Source: Betaproteobacteria bacterium
GTDB taxonomy: Bacteria > Pseudomonadota > Gammaproteobacteria > Burkholderiales > Burkholderiaceae_C
DNA: 50,330 nt
NCBI GenBank assembly: GCA_009921265.1
Contig: RFYV01000017.1
Coordinates: forward strand, 1 to 50,330
Reading direction: 5' to 3'
Under the pieces are notes generated by a model. That model ran no database searches. It saw nothing but the letters and a program-made list of their open reading frames with translations, and was not told the origin of the DNA. A program made the translations under genes and the position numbers. Of this stretch, positions 48,274-50,330 are shown piece by piece. Within the stretch, counting starts at the first letter, position 1, and each line of letters starts with the position of its first letter.

Positions 48274-49032
48274 ATGAAAAAAATATTACTCAGTTTGCTT
48301 TTATCAGCTGGCGTCTTTGTTAGCGCGCAAGCATCGGGTGGTGAAGAGTTTCATTGGGATAAAGCACCCAATCGCACCAATGATTTGGCCGCATTACAAA
48401 ATGGCGCCAAGTTGTTTGTCAACTATTGCCTCAACTGTCATTCTGCGGCTTATATGCGCTACAACCGCTTAACCGACATTGGTCTTACAGAGCAACAAAT
48501 CAAAGACAACTTGCTTTTTGCCACCGACAAAGTTGGCGATACCATGAAAGCAGCCATTGACCCTAAACAAGCCAAAGACTGGTTTGGTGCCAATCCGCCC
48601 GACCTTACGGTAATTGCGCGTTCGCGTGCGGGTCACGGCGGCACAGGTGCTGATTACCTCTACACCTATCTGCGCACCTATTACGCCGACGACACCAAGG
48701 CAACAGGATGGAACAACATGGCGTTTCCCAATATCGGCATGCCTCATGTTCTATGGGAGTTGCAGGGTGTTCGTACACCCGTTTTTGAAACCAAGACAGA
48801 ACACGGTCACGAAACACATATTTTCAAAGGCTGGCAACAAGTCACACCAGGCAAAATGTCTTCTGCACAATACGATCAAGCGGTTGGAGACTTGGTCGGT
48901 TATTTGCAATGGATGGGCGAGCCTTCTCAAAACACACGCGTTCGTGTGGGTGTTTGGGTCGTATTGTTTTTACTTGGATTCATGGTTTTAGCTTGGCGAC
49001 TCAACGCGTCCTATTGGAAGCACGTTCGCTAG
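48274..49032 (+). CDS. petC: Ubiquinol-cytochrome c reductase, cytochrome c1
   Basis: Cytochrome c1 passes electrons from the Rieske protein to soluble cytochromes such as the c4 encoded at 7.8 kb. The 252-residue precursor has a cleavable signal peptide (to about Ala20), the haem motif CLNCH (52-56), and a C-terminal membrane anchor (about 229-245) followed by a short basic tail. It ends the pet operon, followed by a strong terminator. Confidence 0.95.
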   Translation: MKKILLSLLLSAGVFVSAQASGGEEFHWDKAPNRTNDLAALQNGAKLFVNYCLNCHSAAYMRYNRLTDIGLTEQQIKDNLLFATDKVGDTMKAAIDPKQAKDWFGANPPDLTVIARSRAGHGGTGADYLYTYLRTYYADDTKATGWNNMAFPNIGMPHVLWELQGVRTPVFETKTEHGHETHIFKGWQQVTPGKMSSAQYDQAVGDLVGYLQWMGEPSQNTRVRVGVWVVLFLLGFMVLAWRLNASYWKHVR

Positions 49033-49042
49033 TACACACATT

Positions 49043-49066
49043 GCGTTGCGATTATTTTTGCAACGC
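49043..49066 (+). repeat. Hairpin just after petC
   Basis: GCGTTGC (49043-49049) pairs perfectly with GCAACGC (49060-49066) around a 10-base loop. No T run follows. It sits 8 bases before the stem of the terminator below, so the petABC transcript would end in two hairpins; the first may protect the RNA from 3' decay. Confidence 0.55.
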
Positions 49067-49073
49067 GTATTCG

Positions 49074-49103
49074 GAGTGACAGGCAGGGCTTGTCACTCTT
49101 TTT
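49074..49103 (+). terminator. Rho-independent terminator of petABC
   Basis: A perfect 8-bp stem, GAGTGACA (49074-49081) with TGTCACTC (49091-49098), closes a 9-base loop and runs into five T residues (49099-49103). It separates petABC from sspAB, so sspA should have its own promoter, or receive only read-through. Confidence 0.88.
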
Positions 49104-49123
49104 GATTTTCAGGAGCCTACTCT

Positions 49124-49735
49124 ATGATGGTTTTATACTCTGGCACAACCTGCCCCTTTTCGCATCGTTGCCGTTTCGTGTTGTTTGAAAAAGGCATGGA
49201 CTTTGAAATTCGCGATGTTGATCTCTATAACAAGCCAGAAGACATCAATGTGATGAATCCCTATGGCCAAGTTCCAATCTTGGTTGAGCGCGATTTGATT
49301 CTTTATGAATCCAACATCATCAACGAATACATTGACGAGCGTTTTCCTCATCCTCAATTGATGCCCGGAGACCCCGTTGACCGTGCACGCGTGCGCTTGT
49401 TTTTACTCAACTTCGAAAAAGAGTTGTTCACCAATGTTTCGATCTTAGAAAACCGCAACAACAAGCCCAATGACAAAGCGCTAGAAAAATCACGATCACA
49501 CATTCGTGATCGTTTGACCCAATTAGCGCCCGTTTTTCTAAAAAATAAATTCATGCTGGGCGATAATTTTTCAATGCTCGACGTTGCGATTGCCCCCTTG
49601 CTGTGGCGACTCGACCACTATGGCATTGAGCTTTCCAAAAATGCAGCGCCGTTGCTCAAATACGCCGAGAGAATTTTTTCAAGACCCGCATACATTGAAG
49701 CATTAACGCCGTCCGAAAAGGTCATGAGAAAATAA
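49124..49735 (+). CDS. sspA: Stringent starvation protein A
   Basis: SspA is a glutathione-transferase-fold protein that binds RNA polymerase and helps cells in starvation and acid stress. The 203-residue product has the thioredoxin-like N-terminal domain (LYSGTTCPFSHRCRFVLFEKG; YGQVPILVERDLILYESNII) and an all-helical C-terminal domain with FSMLDVAIAPLLWRL. AGGAG lies 11 bases before the first of two ATG codons. It is followed by sspB after 8 bases. Confidence 0.94.
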   Translation: MMVLYSGTTCPFSHRCRFVLFEKGMDFEIRDVDLYNKPEDINVMNPYGQVPILVERDLILYESNIINEYIDERFPHPQLMPGDPVDRARVRLFLLNFEKELFTNVSILENRNNKPNDKALEKSRSHIRDRLTQLAPVFLKNKFMLGDNFSMLDVAIAPLLWRLDHYGIELSKNAAPLLKYAERIFSRPAYIEALTPSEKVMRK

Positions 49736-49743
49736 ATTCAATC

Positions 49744-50253
49744 ATGATCAGCCCCGTTCACTCAACATCAACGCGTCCCTATTTGATTCGCGCTCTCTAT
49801 GAGTGGTGCACCGACAACGGATTCACACCTTATGTGGCTGTTTTGGTGGACGAGACTGTCAAGGTGCCACGCGAATATGTTAATAACGGTGAGATCGTTC
49901 TCAATATCAGTTTTGATGCGACCAGCAACCTCAATCTCAGCAATGACTTCATCGAGTTCAAAGCCCGTTTTGCGGGCGTTGCACGCGACATCATGGTGCC
50001 CATGGGTCGTGTGATTGCCATCTACGCACGTGAAAATGGTCAAGGCATGTCGTTTCCTGTGGTTGATGGTTCGCAACCTCAAGCGGCCACCAGTACAACG
50101 CCCAATTCCACCGAAATTCCACCGGGTCAAACCAGGCCGCATCATGGATTGTCTCTGGCCCGTTCTGAGCCGCAACAGCAAAACCATGAGGACAAAGATC
50201 CCCCGCCTACAAGCCCAAGCACCAAACGGCCCAAGCTCAAGCGTGTTAAATAA
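49744..50253 (+). CDS. sspB: ClpXP protease specificity-enhancing factor
   Basis: SspB binds ssrA-tagged peptides and delivers them to ClpXP. The 169-residue product has the conserved N-terminal fold (TRPYLIRALYEWCTDNGFTPYVAV; VPREYVNNGEIVLNIS; FKARFAGVARDIMVPMGRVIAIYAREN), then a variable, proline- and glutamine-rich linker and a basic tail that would contact ClpX. Its pairing with sspA after petABC is standard in betaproteobacteria. Confidence 0.94.
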   Translation: MISPVHSTSTRPYLIRALYEWCTDNGFTPYVAVLVDETVKVPREYVNNGEIVLNISFDATSNLNLSNDFIEFKARFAGVARDIMVPMGRVIAIYARENGQGMSFPVVDGSQPQAATSTTPNSTEIPPGQTRPHHGLSLARSEPQQQNHEDKDPPPTSPSTKRPKLKRVK

Positions 50254-50267
50254 TTTATGCCAATCAG

Positions 50268-50295
50268 TTACCAGCAGACATACCTTGGTTAGAAT
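50268..50295 (+). promoter_or_regulatory. Candidate sigma-70 promoter for the tRNA
   Basis: TTACCA (50268-50273) and TAGAAT (50290-50295) are separated by 16 bases and match -35 and -10 boxes moderately well. Transcription would begin a few bases before the tRNA 5' end at 50305. Confidence 0.45.
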
Positions 50296-50304
50296 ATCGA
50301 TTTC

Positions 50305-50330
50305 GCCGATTTAGCTCAGTTGGTAGAGCA
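50305..50330 (+). tRNA. tRNA 5' part, cut by the window end (probably tRNA-Thr)
   Basis: The last 26 bases read as a tRNA 5' half: a 7-base acceptor strand GCCGATT, TA, a D stem GCTC/GAGC around AGTTGGTA, and the next base. The anticodon lies beyond the window. A GCCGA start with this D arm resembles bacterial tRNA-Thr, but identity is a guess. Confidence 0.8.

Overview
The window comes from a betaproteobacterium of the order Burkholderiales. The evidence is gene content and order: metK with two lpxL-type acyltransferases; engB next to a cytochrome c4 gene; lptM-lysA opposite cyaY and mrcA; aroK-aroB; gltBD; mlaFEDACB; murA-hisGDCBHAFIE-HIT-tatABC-protease-nif3; and petABC-sspAB. Base composition looks lower in GC than in most of that order (roughly high 40s percent, judged by eye), as in small-genome lineages. 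I cannot name the genus.

Layout. 1-1160 is AT-rich decayed DNA with a GNAT acetyltransferase pseudogene. 1162-4125 (minus) holds metK and an IlvD/Edd-type dehydratase 30 bp downstream of it. 4348-6083 holds two tandem lipid A acyltransferases. 6057-7684 (minus) holds an alpha/beta hydrolase and engB. 7766-10048 holds cytochrome c4 and msrPQ. 10045-11492 (minus) is lptM-lysA, then cyaY (+) and mrcA (-). 14385-15130 is the wreck of the type IV pilus assembly cluster: pilM-like sequence joined to a pilQ 3' end. 15143-20619 is a tightly overlapped chain: aroK, aroB, dgt, an MFS transporter, a DUF1415 gene and a methyltransferase. 20647-21470 is a RAYT-type transposase gene with its 3' flank, running directly into a gltB that lacks its first ~80 codons. 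gltD follows. From 27486 to the end all genes are on the plus strand: phospholipid transport (mla), an ABC-2 exporter, a BolA-family gene, murA, the full his set except hisZ, HIT, tatABC, a DegS-type protease, nif3, pdxA, petABC, sspAB and the start of a tRNA.

How the genes work together. The window covers envelope building (lpxL pair, mrcA, murA, mla, lptM), histidine, lysine and shikimate synthesis, SAM synthesis, ammonia assimilation (gltBD), Tat export with several likely Tat or periplasmic clients (MsrP, PetA), and the cytochrome bc1 complex.

I see no CRISPR array, prophage, defence island or obviously new system. The most informative signals are signs of genome decay and rearrangement. 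GltB has lost the region that carries its catalytic N-terminal cysteine, exactly at the edge of a RAYT transposase flank. The pil cluster has collapsed by deletion. Smaller oddities are a repeat-containing metK leader, a Lys-Arg instead of Arg-Arg export motif in PetA, and a pdxA gene in an unusual position.
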